DNA of 5,652 nucleotides from Candidatus Heimdallarchaeota archaeon (GTDB lineage: Archaea; Asgardarchaeota; Heimdallarchaeia; JABLTI01), in contig JAUVZH010000207.1 in the NCBI GenBank assembly GCA_030602675.1, positions 1-5,652 on the forward strand, in the 5' to 3' direction. Position 1 is the stretch's first letter; each line of letters starts with the position of its first letter. Of this stretch, positions 1-5,084 are shown piece after piece. The notes beneath the pieces are model-generated. The model did not search any database. It was not told the origin of the DNA and saw only the letters and a program-made list of their open reading frames with translations. The position numbers and the translations under genes were made by a program.

Positions 1-2
1 AG

Positions 3-36
3 TTTTTTTTGCTTTATTTTATGATTAGTTTTTTCC
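3..36 (+). terminator. T-rich tracts, possible terminator of a gene upstream of the window
   Basis: Eight consecutive T at 3-10 are followed by further T-runs to about position 36, with no hairpin before them. Archaeal RNA polymerase terminates on such T-rich tracts in the non-template strand, so this may be the end of a rightward gene left of the window. That gene is not visible, so the assignment is weak. Confidence 0.25.
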
Positions 37-104
37 TCAAACGAAAACAATAATTAGCATTGCATTAAGAATCATGTAGAAGCTAGTTAGATGGTTCGTT
101 TCAC

Positions 105-129
105 AATGGAAATTGCTTTCATTTCCATT
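105..129. repeat. 9-bp perfect inverted repeat upstream of the longin-like gene
   Basis: The arms AATGGAAAT (105-113) and ATTTCCATT (121-129) are perfectly complementary across a 7-nt loop. The repeat ends 20 nt before the ribosome binding site of the gene starting at 162. It could be an operator for a dimeric regulator or a hairpin in the mRNA leader. In DNA this AT-rich a 9-bp match can also arise by chance. The rest of 1-161 shows no other clear signal. Confidence 0.45.
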
Positions 130-161
130 TTCAATTCACACAAAACTAAGAGGAAATCCAG

Positions 162-989
162 TTGATTCATAAAATAATTGTAATTGATAAGAGAACTACT
201 GTTGGTCAAGTGTTATTTGACAATGGAATAGTTGCTCTTGAAACGGATTTACTAACTGGATTTATTTCAGCTCTTAGTGCTTTTGCTAGCTGTCTAGGAG
301 AGAAATCAATTGAGTTTAAAGGAGCAGATTTAGGCGACCATCGTTTCTCATTGATATCTAGAGATCATTTAGCTTATGCGATTTTCCAAGATCTTTTTGA
401 CAATGAACCTTTTGCAAGGATGGCATTAAAAGAAATCATTGACATTTATCATGATGAATTGGCAATTCTCAATTTATCTCTTGAAACAATTAGAAAATCG
501 ATTACAACTGAAATAACAGCATTAATTGAAACAGAATATTTTCCTATTGGTATTTTAAAAAATATTAATAATGAAATTGAGGATATAATTGAAAGTTCAG
601 AATACAATTTTGATTTATTGTTTTTATCTAGTATTACTAATGGTATTATCCAAATTTGGCGTCGACCTATTAATCCAATAATTATGAGACAATTTTTAGA
701 TATAATTTCAAAAATTCCCTTAGAAATGAGTTGGTTAGCAGAAGGGAAGACATCGAATTATGGATTTGTAGATCTAAATGATGATGAAATTGAATTAGAA
801 GCTTGGATGATTAAACGAGTTAGCATTACAAATTACTTTATTGCTGGGAGAGCAATAGCTAAAGGAAATCAAACACAGAAAGGATTTTCAACTGAAATAT
901 CTACAGTCTTTGATAAAATCTCATCACTTATTGAAAAATCATTAGAAAAAGAGTGGATACAAAAAGCTAAAATAGATAATGGATTTTAA
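162..989 (+). CDS. Longin/roadblock-like domain protein of unknown function, TTG start
   Basis: This 275-residue protein is probably cytoplasmic, with no signal peptide or membrane helix. Residues 1-115 look like a longin-type alpha/beta sensor fold: a strand at IHKIIVID (2-9), a helix around LLTGFISALSAFA (30-42), strands at KSIEFKG (48-54) and RFSLISRD (61-68), then HLAYAIFQDLF and a long helix over 84-106. Such folds are platforms for small GTPases in eukaryotes and are expanded in Asgard archaea. Residues 116-275 are mostly helical with a short sheet-like stretch near 198-230, and I do not recognise them. The TTG start is well supported. An in-frame TAA lies at 147-149, GAGG at 150-153 is 8 nt upstream, and the first in-frame ATG would be codon 87, inside the domain. 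No GTPase or partner gene is adjacent. The fold call is by pattern recognition and remains tentative. Confidence 0.8.
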   Translation: MIHKIIVIDKRTTVGQVLFDNGIVALETDLLTGFISALSAFASCLGEKSIEFKGADLGDHRFSLISRDHLAYAIFQDLFDNEPFARMALKEIIDIYHDELAILNLSLETIRKSITTEITALIETEYFPIGILKNINNEIEDIIESSEYNFDLLFLSSITNGIIQIWRRPINPIIMRQFLDIISKIPLEMSWLAEGKTSNYGFVDLNDDEIELEAWMIKRVSITNYFIAGRAIAKGNQTQKGFSTEISTVFDKISSLIEKSLEKEWIQKAKIDNGF

Positions 990-1035
990 ACAATAATCAA
1001 GTTTATTCAGAAAATTTTAAGAAAAATAAATCCCA

Positions 1036-1041
1036 TTTTTT
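1036..1041 (+). terminator. T6 tract after the longin-like gene
   Basis: A run of six T lies about 46 nt after the stop codon at 987-989, without a hairpin. This is compatible with archaeal intrinsic termination. It sits just before the candidate promoter of the next gene, which suggests two separate transcription units. Confidence 0.3.
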
Positions 1042-1050
1042 ATTAAGCCC

Positions 1051-1059
1051 TATAATTTA
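1051..1059 (+). promoter_or_regulatory. Candidate TATA box for the TPR gene
   Basis: TATAATTTA follows the only small GC patch (GCCC, 1047-1050) in this spacer. A start of transcription about 25 nt downstream, near 1080, would leave a leader of roughly 25-30 nt that holds the ribosome binding site GAGGAG (1095-1100), 6 nt before ATG 1107. The AT-rich background makes any TATA assignment uncertain. Confidence 0.35.
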
Positions 1060-1106
1060 TTAAGTAACTGATTAATCGAATTGATTTAACAAATGAGGAG
1101 TAATTC

Positions 1107-1838
1107 ATGTCAAAATCTGAGAACATTAAGAAACTCTTAGAAAATGGTTTAGACGCACTAAAAAAGAACAAAAATGATAAAGCTATTACTTTTTTTGACC
1201 GTGTAATTGAAGTTGAACCAAATAATACCATGGCTTGGAATAATAAAGGAGTAGCTCTAAGGAAAACAGGCAAGTTAAATGATGCTCTTAATTGTTATAA
1301 CAAAGCATTAAGTATAGATTCTGATTTATCTAGAGCATTGTTAAATAAAGCAAGAGTATTAAAAATCTTGAAGAAATTTGATTTGGCATTATTTACTTAT
1401 GAAGATATTCTGGAATTGGATCCTGAACATGTAGAAGCAAAAGAAGAAAGTGAGAGAGTAAGAGCTTTATTATCTAGAAGAGTACAAATCAGTTTAGATG
1501 ATCAAGAGAAAAGCCAAAAAGAGAAAGATGAATTAAATCTTCTAAATGAAAGAAAACAGGAGCTTGTTGAATTTCTAGAGGAATCACGTAAAAGTATTAG
1601 TGATTCTGTTGATAAAGTAACTGAAATTTACACTTCAGGAATAAAAGAAGAAGCTATCGAACATAGAGATAGAATTCAAAATGCATTGATTTCCTTCAAT
1701 GAGCAATTACAAACTAGGATTAATAATATCAGCGATGAATTCACATTGCTTGATTTTGAAGAGGAAAATCGAGATTTAATAGATACTTGGAATGTTTTCA
1801 AAGATAAGAAAATAGGAGAACTGAAGAATCTCAACTAA
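1107..1838 (+). CDS. TPR-repeat protein with C-terminal coiled coil
   Basis: This 243-residue soluble protein has three tetratricopeptide repeats, at about residues 6-40, 41-74 and 75-108. Each carries the usual pattern of small and aromatic positions: WNNKGVALRKTGKLNDALNCY in the second, and LNKARVLKILKKFDLAL followed by a Y and LDP in the third. TPR units bind peptides or partner proteins. From about residue 110 to the end the chain is highly charged and helical (QEKSQKEKDELNLLNERKQ at 133-151, then 155-206 and 214-240), which suggests a coiled coil for self-association or tethering. There are no catalytic motifs and no membrane segment. The ATG start is supported by GAGGAG 6 nt upstream. 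It lies 117 nt after the previous gene and is probably its own unit. It is likely a scaffold or adaptor, but TPR proteins are too diverse to name a partner. Confidence 0.9.
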   Translation: MSKSENIKKLLENGLDALKKNKNDKAITFFDRVIEVEPNNTMAWNNKGVALRKTGKLNDALNCYNKALSIDSDLSRALLNKARVLKILKKFDLALFTYEDILELDPEHVEAKEESERVRALLSRRVQISLDDQEKSQKEKDELNLLNERKQELVEFLEESRKSISDSVDKVTEIYTSGIKEEAIEHRDRIQNALISFNEQLQTRINNISDEFTLLDFEEENRDLIDTWNVFKDKKIGELKNLN

Positions 1839-1866
1839 TTAGAATTCCATTTTCTGATGTTACCAC

Positions 1867-1873
1867 TTTTTTT
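1867..1873 (+). terminator. T7 tract after the TPR gene
   Basis: Seven consecutive T lie about 28 nt downstream of the TPR gene stop codon (1836-1838). No stem-loop precedes them. This fits a simple archaeal T-tract terminator. Confidence 0.35.
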
Positions 1874-1887
1874 AAAGCTTGAATCCT

Positions 1888-2061
1888 ATGAATAATTGTT
1901 ACTATAATAAAGAATTTCAAGAAAAAAACCATTGCTTTCCATATTATGCTTGTATAGCTGAGGGTAATACTGGGGTAGTAAGCTCAAATTACTTCTTTTT
2001 AAATATTGTAATCGCTGAGGAATATCTACGAATATATCATTTGGCGCAAAAACTGGGTTAA
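1888..2061 (+). CDS. Doubtful small ORF, 57 codons, aromatic- and cysteine-containing
   Basis: An open frame runs from ATG 1888 (or TTG 1879) to TAA 2059-2061. The product is 57 residues, rich in Tyr, Phe and Asn, with three Cys and one His near the N-terminus (C4, H15, C16 and C22 counted from ATG 1888). I recognise no family. Neither start has a ribosome binding site, unlike the confident rightward genes here. The 3' end also overlaps the most plausible TATA box of the ribbon-helix-helix gene (about 2031-2038). It may be a chance frame in a 279-nt spacer or a lineage-specific small protein; I lean to the former. I see nothing else in 1839-2030. Confidence 0.25.
   Translation: MNNCYYNKEFQEKNHCFPYYACIAEGNTGVVSSNYFFLNIVIAEEYLRIYHLAQKLG
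2031..2038 (+). promoter_or_regulatory. Candidate TATA box for the ribbon-helix-helix gene
   Basis: AATATATC lies about 25-30 nt upstream of position 2061. Transcription starting near 2061 would make the hairpin region 2068-2102 the first part of the mRNA leader. The placement is plausible for an archaeal promoter, but the surrounding AT-richness keeps confidence low. Confidence 0.35.
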
Positions 2062-2067
2062 GTTGTG

Positions 2068-2102
2068 TCGGATGGTGAGGAGACAGTTTGACTGTCTGCC
2101 GA
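2068..2102 (+). promoter_or_regulatory. Two-stage hairpin leader / candidate operator before the ribbon-helix-helix gene
   Basis: A perfect 7-bp stem, AGACAGT (2081-2087) with ACTGTCT (2091-2097), closes on a TTG loop. It is flanked by an outer 4-bp stem, TCGG (2068-2071) with CCGA (2099-2102), leaving a 9-nt internal loop on the 5' side and a single G on the 3' side. The stretch is clearly GC-richer than its surroundings. The 3' outer arm overlaps the first two bases of the Shine-Dalgarno sequence GAGGTGA (2101-2107). It could be an mRNA switch controlling translation, or a palindromic DNA operator bound by the dimeric ribbon-helix-helix product itself. Confidence 0.6.
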
Positions 2103-2107
2103 GGTGA
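2101..2107 (+). promoter_or_regulatory. Strong ribosome binding site for the ribbon-helix-helix gene
   Basis: GAGGTGA matches the archaeal anti-Shine-Dalgarno complement over seven bases. It lies 10 nt before ATG 2118 and 7 nt before the in-frame TTG 2115. A second purine-rich element, GGTGAGGAG (2074-2082), sits 5 nt before an in-frame TTG at 2088. A longer product starting there is therefore possible. Confidence 0.65.
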
Positions 2108-2117
2108 ACAAGGTTTG

Positions 2118-2264
2118 ATGAGATTATTAACGGTACATGTCCCGGATGGATTTTTAGAAGGATTAGATGAACTAGTGCGACAAAAAAAGTATGCAAATAG
2201 AAGTGAAATTATAAGAATTGCAATTCGTGATTTATTGCGAGATGAATTATGGGATCAAAGATAA
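2118..2264 (+). CDS. Minimal ribbon-helix-helix (CopG/NikR/CdrS-type) DNA-binding protein
   Basis: This 48-residue protein is almost nothing but one ribbon-helix-helix domain. It has a beta strand RLLTVHVP (2-9), helix A DGFLEGLDELVRQKK (10-24), a turn YANRSE (25-30) and helix B IIRIAIRDLLRDEL (31-44). The alternating RxLTVHVP strand and the N-R-S-E cap before helix B are hallmarks of the family. These proteins dimerise, insert the paired strands into the DNA major groove, and usually act as transcription factors, often on their own promoter. There is no sensory or metal-binding domain after the fold. ATG 2118 is preferred because the strand should start near the N-terminus and GAGGTGA lies 10 nt upstream. 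TTG 2115, or TTG 2088 giving 58 residues, are alternatives. No toxin gene is next to it, so an antitoxin role is not supported. Its target is unknown. Confidence 0.9.
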   Translation: MRLLTVHVPDGFLEGLDELVRQKKYANRSEIIRIAIRDLLRDELWDQR

Positions 2265-2277
2265 CTCTTTCCCATAA

Positions 2278-2343
2278 TTTTTTCTTATTTTCTATTGGTA
2301 TTGCTTCTTTTAGTGTATGCACTATGTCAATTTTCTTTTTTTT
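2278..2343 (+). terminator. T-rich termination region after the ribbon-helix-helix gene
   Basis: T6 at 2278-2283 and T8 at 2336-2343 follow the stop codon at 2262-2264. Before the second run lies a small stem, TAGTG (2311-2315) with CACTA (2320-2324) around a TATG loop. The tracts suit termination of the rightward gene. The lower strand here is A-rich, so I see no equivalent signal for the convergent leftward gene. Confidence 0.4.
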
Positions 2344-3895
2344 ATTTTCTATCTAAGAATTTCCTTATTGATTTCTCTTTATCCAATTCAATTAATGGAA
2401 TAGATAGTAGTTTTGAAAAATGTCGTAAGTCAGCCATATAATTACCTAAAGTTAATGAAAGATGATTGGTCCCGATTGCTTTTATGAATAGATCTCCAGG
2501 AACTTTCAATTCTATAGCTGTATGAGGCCAAGTTGAACCCCAAGAATCTTCAGTTTTTCGTGTATGTGAAACAATTTTTCCTGTTCCTACTTGTAAGAAA
2601 TACTCTTTATCAATTCTAATCAATCGGGCAAAAGTAGCTTCACTTTTGGTTTCAGGGGTATTAAAACCAAATGCTCCACCAGATTCACCTTGGCATTGAG
2701 GTTTAATAGTTGCTTTTGGCAAGGATATTTTTGGATCATTAGAATTAGCTGCATAGAACGCACTAGCAGCTCCACAATTTGCAATAACAAAATATTTCTC
2801 ATCTAATATTTTCAAATCACCAAACAAAGGAGGTATTTTACTATTCAGTCCAAATAGCAATGATGAAGTTATTAATCCCTTTATATCACCTTCACAAACA
2901 GTTGGAATTATTGGTTTTTCACCTTCGCTATCAACTGGATATGGTAAAAATGCTGGAATTAAGCATGGTGTTATCCCATATTCAACACTTAACTCTGGTT
3001 GACATTTTATTGATACTCCAATGATATTATTTCCTGTTTTTATATTCTCATTCACAATATCTTTTGCAGCAAGATACATAGCTATCTGTTTATCGACAGA
3101 TTCCTTAGTAGTCATTTTATTATCATAGATAATATGACAATTATTTTCCTTTAACCAGACTAAAAATGAGCTAACTCTTTCATGATTTTCAGCAAGAATT
3201 TTTTCTGCAATCCTAACAATTGAATATTGATCTTGTGTCATTATGTCGCAGATTATAAATTTCTTTAGTGCCGGGATGTCATCATTTAAATGTTCCATAT
3301 TAAGAGCAGGACTACCACCCCAAAGAATTAATTTCCCATTTTGCAAGTAATTTAGGGCTATTGCAGACCTTACCCAAGGAACAATTTCATCAATATTTCC
3401 ATTTTGCTTGAGTATAAATCTTTGATGATTCTTAATTTGGTAATTAAGTGCTGATTCCCAAAACGATGCTCCAGTTGATGAAATTGCTGTTATTCCAGGC
3501 CAGGAGGGATTATTTACTGTAACCAGAGCAACTGGAACATTCACTTTTTTAGCTAATTCTATAGGGATATTAGGTTCATTCCAAGCCCAACAACCGAAAA
3601 TTAAAGCACTAACACTATCATCAAGAAATCGTTTGATAACAAATTGTAGATCAGATAGATTGTTTAATCCCCATATATCACCTTTCTTAGCATTCAAACG
3701 TAATTCTTGTAAAGGATTAACAACAACAAACCCCTCTTTTTCTAATTTTGATTTTAGATCATTATGGCAACGTTTGATGTAATTCTCTCTCTTTTCAACT
3801 AGTTTTACTTCACTTCTTGGATCAGTAAATGAAACCAAACCTATTTTTTGCTGAGGTATATTTTCTGAAGCTACTTTTGTTTCGTTTTTAACCAT
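2342..3895 (-). CDS. L-fucose/L-arabinose isomerase superfamily protein, substrate unassigned
   Basis: This cytoplasmic protein of 517 residues (ATG at 3895) belongs to the metal-dependent aldose-ketose isomerases. Numbering from the earliest possible start (TTG 3925), the N-terminal Rossmann-like part opens with IGLVSFTDPR (28-37). The LIFGCWAWNEPNIP stretch (108-121) and LILWGGSPALNM (199-210) match the middle layers. The isomerase region has CQPE (308-311) and PTVCEGDIKGL (341-351), with E311, E345 and D347 as candidate metal ligands, and NCG (383-385). The C-terminal barrel has EATFARLIRIDKEYFLQVGTG (429-449, in part) and ends with TNHLSL, where H488 is a candidate catalytic/metal His. 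The length suits the family. ATG 3895 was chosen because a weak GGTG lies upstream; ATG 3910 and TTG 3925 lack any ribosome binding site. It stands alone, with no sugar kinase, aldolase or transporter nearby, so the sugar cannot be inferred. Confidence 0.85.
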   Translation of the reverse strand: MVKNETKVASENIPQQKIGLVSFTDPRSEVKLVEKRENYIKRCHNDLKSKLEKEGFVVVNPLQELRLNAKKGDIWGLNNLSDLQFVIKRFLDDSVSALIFGCWAWNEPNIPIELAKKVNVPVALVTVNNPSWPGITAISSTGASFWESALNYQIKNHQRFILKQNGNIDEIVPWVRSAIALNYLQNGKLILWGGSPALNMEHLNDDIPALKKFIICDIMTQDQYSIVRIAEKILAENHERVSSFLVWLKENNCHIIYDNKMTTKESVDKQIAMYLAAKDIVNENIKTGNNIIGVSIKCQPELSVEYGITPCLIPAFLPYPVDSEGEKPIIPTVCEGDIKGLITSSLLFGLNSKIPPLFGDLKILDEKYFVIANCGAASAFYAANSNDPKISLPKATIKPQCQGESGGAFGFNTPETKSEATFARLIRIDKEYFLQVGTGKIVSHTRKTEDSWGSTWPHTAIELKVPGDLFIKAIGTNHLSLTLGNYMADLRHFSKLLSIPLIELDKEKSIRKFLDRK

Positions 3896-4061
3896 TAATA
3901 ATCCCACCATACATTTACTATACAAATGATTAATAGTTTATTTCTAGGTATTTGTTTTAATTATATGAAATTTAGTTAATTAGCTTTTACCACAAATCAT
4001 TTTAATCAAAATAATTCTAACTAGCTAAACGAATTAATCCTTTGAATCAGGAGTTAAATTT
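3896..4061. promoter_or_regulatory. Divergent intergenic promoter region with imperfect inverted repeat
   Basis: This spacer must contain promoters for the leftward isomerase and the rightward HARP gene. For the leftward gene, TATAATTA on the lower strand (about 3959-3966) is a candidate TATA box. For the rightward gene, no box stands out from the AT-rich background, but GGAG (4050-4053) is a good ribosome binding site 8 nt before ATG 4062. Two arms, TTAGTTAATTAG (3972-3983) and CTAACTAGCTAA (4017-4028), are complementary at 10 of 12 positions. They may be regulator half-sites. Confidence 0.35.
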
Positions 4062-4766
4062 ATGTCATTCCCAAGGCAGCGATTCGTGTTAGACACAACT
4101 GCTTTTACTGATAATAGACTAATAGAACATCTTGGTGGAAATATAAGAGATGCAGTCAATAGACTTACTGAATTAATCAGCATTGGTAGATTAAGATTAA
4201 ACATTTCCTGCTACATGCCACCAAGTACATTTAGCGAATTGAAAAAATTCTTGTTAGAAAGTAAATGTACTATTAGAGATGTTGATCAAGTAGAAGCTTG
4301 GGTTGTTCGTAAGTCTCCGGATAGATATTCAGTTTTGTTATCATCTCAAGTAATCTATGAGTACGTATCTGATGTAAGAGATAGATTAGATCAAGGAATG
4401 ACAATTGTTCGACGAGCAATAAAAGAAGCTCTAAAAAGAAGTGAAACAAACTATTTTGATGAAAATAGTCAATCAGTAAAGGATATTGAAACTGAAATAT
4501 CAAGGACTTTTGAAGACAAATATCGTCAAAAAATGCGTAGAGGAGTATTGGATTCATTACCTGATATTGATACTCTTATTTTAGCTAAAGAGCTAGCTGC
4601 AGGTGTTGTATCTGCAGATAAAGGAATAAAAGCGTGGACAGAGAGAATGGGAATACGGTATATCGAAGCAAATTTCTTTCCACAAATCATACTTACTTAT
4701 TTAGAAAGACTAGAAGATCTTCCTGCATCTTTCAAGAAGGCTACTTATACAAAAAATAAGAAGTAG
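4062..4766 (+). CDS. RNA-free RNase P, HARP family (PIN-domain; 'RNA ligase partner protein')
   Basis: The 234-residue protein is a homolog of Aquifex RNase P (HARP), a protein-only enzyme that cleaves the 5' leader from precursor tRNA with Mg2+. The PIN-like fold is visible: RFVLDTTAFTD (7-17) gives the first catalytic Asp, D11. LDSLPDIDTLILAKEL (163-178) gives D164, D168 and D170. VVSADKGIKAW (182-192) gives D186. Residues about 96-160 are the inserted charged 'spike' helices typical of the family, used for oligomerisation and tRNA contact. All expected acidic positions are intact and the length is normal for archaeal members, slightly longer than the Aquifex protein. The ATG start has GGAG 8 nt upstream. 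Older annotation calls this family RNA ligase partner because an ATP-dependent RNA ligase is often adjacent; none is present here. In archaea it usually coexists with the RNA-based RNase P and can be dispensable. The stop codon overlaps the ribosome binding site of the next gene. Confidence 0.93.
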   Translation: MSFPRQRFVLDTTAFTDNRLIEHLGGNIRDAVNRLTELISIGRLRLNISCYMPPSTFSELKKFLLESKCTIRDVDQVEAWVVRKSPDRYSVLLSSQVIYEYVSDVRDRLDQGMTIVRRAIKEALKRSETNYFDENSQSVKDIETEISRTFEDKYRQKMRRGVLDSLPDIDTLILAKELAAGVVSADKGIKAWTERMGIRYIEANFFPQIILTYLERLEDLPASFKKATYTKNKK

Positions 4767-4774
4767 GAATTACA

Positions 4775-4993
4775 ATGAAAACAGAAGCAAATAAAGAGGA
4801 AGTTCGTTTATTATTCAGATCTAGAAGGGATTATCTATTTGCAGGGGTTTTAGGAGGATTAGGTTATTATTGGAATATCGATTCCACAATCATTCGAATT
4901 TTGTTTCTCTTTTTAACAATACTTACAATTGGTTTAACAGTAATTATCTATTTTATTTTAATTAAAGCAATTCCTCTCGAGCCTGAAGTTTAG
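4775..4993 (+). CDS. PspC-domain small membrane protein
   Basis: This 72-residue protein is a single PspC domain. The pattern RSRRDYLFAGVLGGLGYYWNI (15-35), then D36 and R41, follows the family motif of a basic N-terminus, AGVLGGL, an aromatic pair and IDxTxxR. Residues 40-66 form one hydrophobic membrane helix, ending in AIP. In bacteria PspC is a membrane sensor of envelope stress that partners PspA/PspB; stand-alone PspC domains in archaea are mostly uncharacterised. There is no PspA-like gene here. ATG 4775 lies 8 nt after the HARP stop, and its ribosome binding site AGGA (4765-4768) overlaps that stop codon, so the two genes are almost certainly one transcript. No functional reason for pairing with an RNase P is known to me. 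Confidence 0.9.
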   Translation: MKTEANKEEVRLLFRSRRDYLFAGVLGGLGYYWNIDSTIIRILFLFLTILTIGLTVIIYFILIKAIPLEPEV

Positions 4994-5026
4994 CTTATAG
5001 TTGTTTTCTAATACAGTAAAAAAGAA

Positions 5027-5034
5027 TTTATAGA
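5027..5034 (+). promoter_or_regulatory. Candidate TATA box for the HIT gene
   Basis: TTTATAGA follows an A-rich stretch with one G, in the roughly 90-nt gap after the PspC gene. A start of transcription near 5055 would give a leader of about 30 nt. If real, HIT can be expressed independently of HARP-PspC. The evidence is position and composition only. Confidence 0.3.
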
Positions 5035-5084
5035 AAATCGAACCATACAGTGTTATTTAATGATGAGCTTGAGAGTTGTTTGCT

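Noticed and set aside
1043..1273. Leftward open frame of 76 codons
   Set aside because: It lies mostly antisense to the TPR gene, and its Phe/Ser/Leu-rich translation is the typical shadow of a Lys/Glu/Asn-rich coding strand. It has no ribosome binding site.
2133..2143. Near-palindrome GGTACATGTCC inside the ribbon-helix-helix gene
   Set aside because: Two of the five base pairs around the centre axis are not all complementary (T/T mismatch), and the sequence encodes the conserved strand residues VHVP, which explains it.
2620..2802. Second leftward frame inside the isomerase gene
   Set aside because: It is fully contained in the isomerase coding sequence in another frame and has no domain or start signal.
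4273..4557. Leftward frame antisense to HARP
   Set aside because: Its Leu/Phe/His-rich translation mirrors the helical HARP region on the other strand and shows no family resemblance.
2118..4766. Toxin-antitoxin pair: ribbon-helix-helix antitoxin with the PIN-domain protein
   Set aside because: The two genes are 1.8 kb apart with an opposing gene between them, and the PIN protein has the HARP motifs and spike-helix insert rather than a short VapC architecture.
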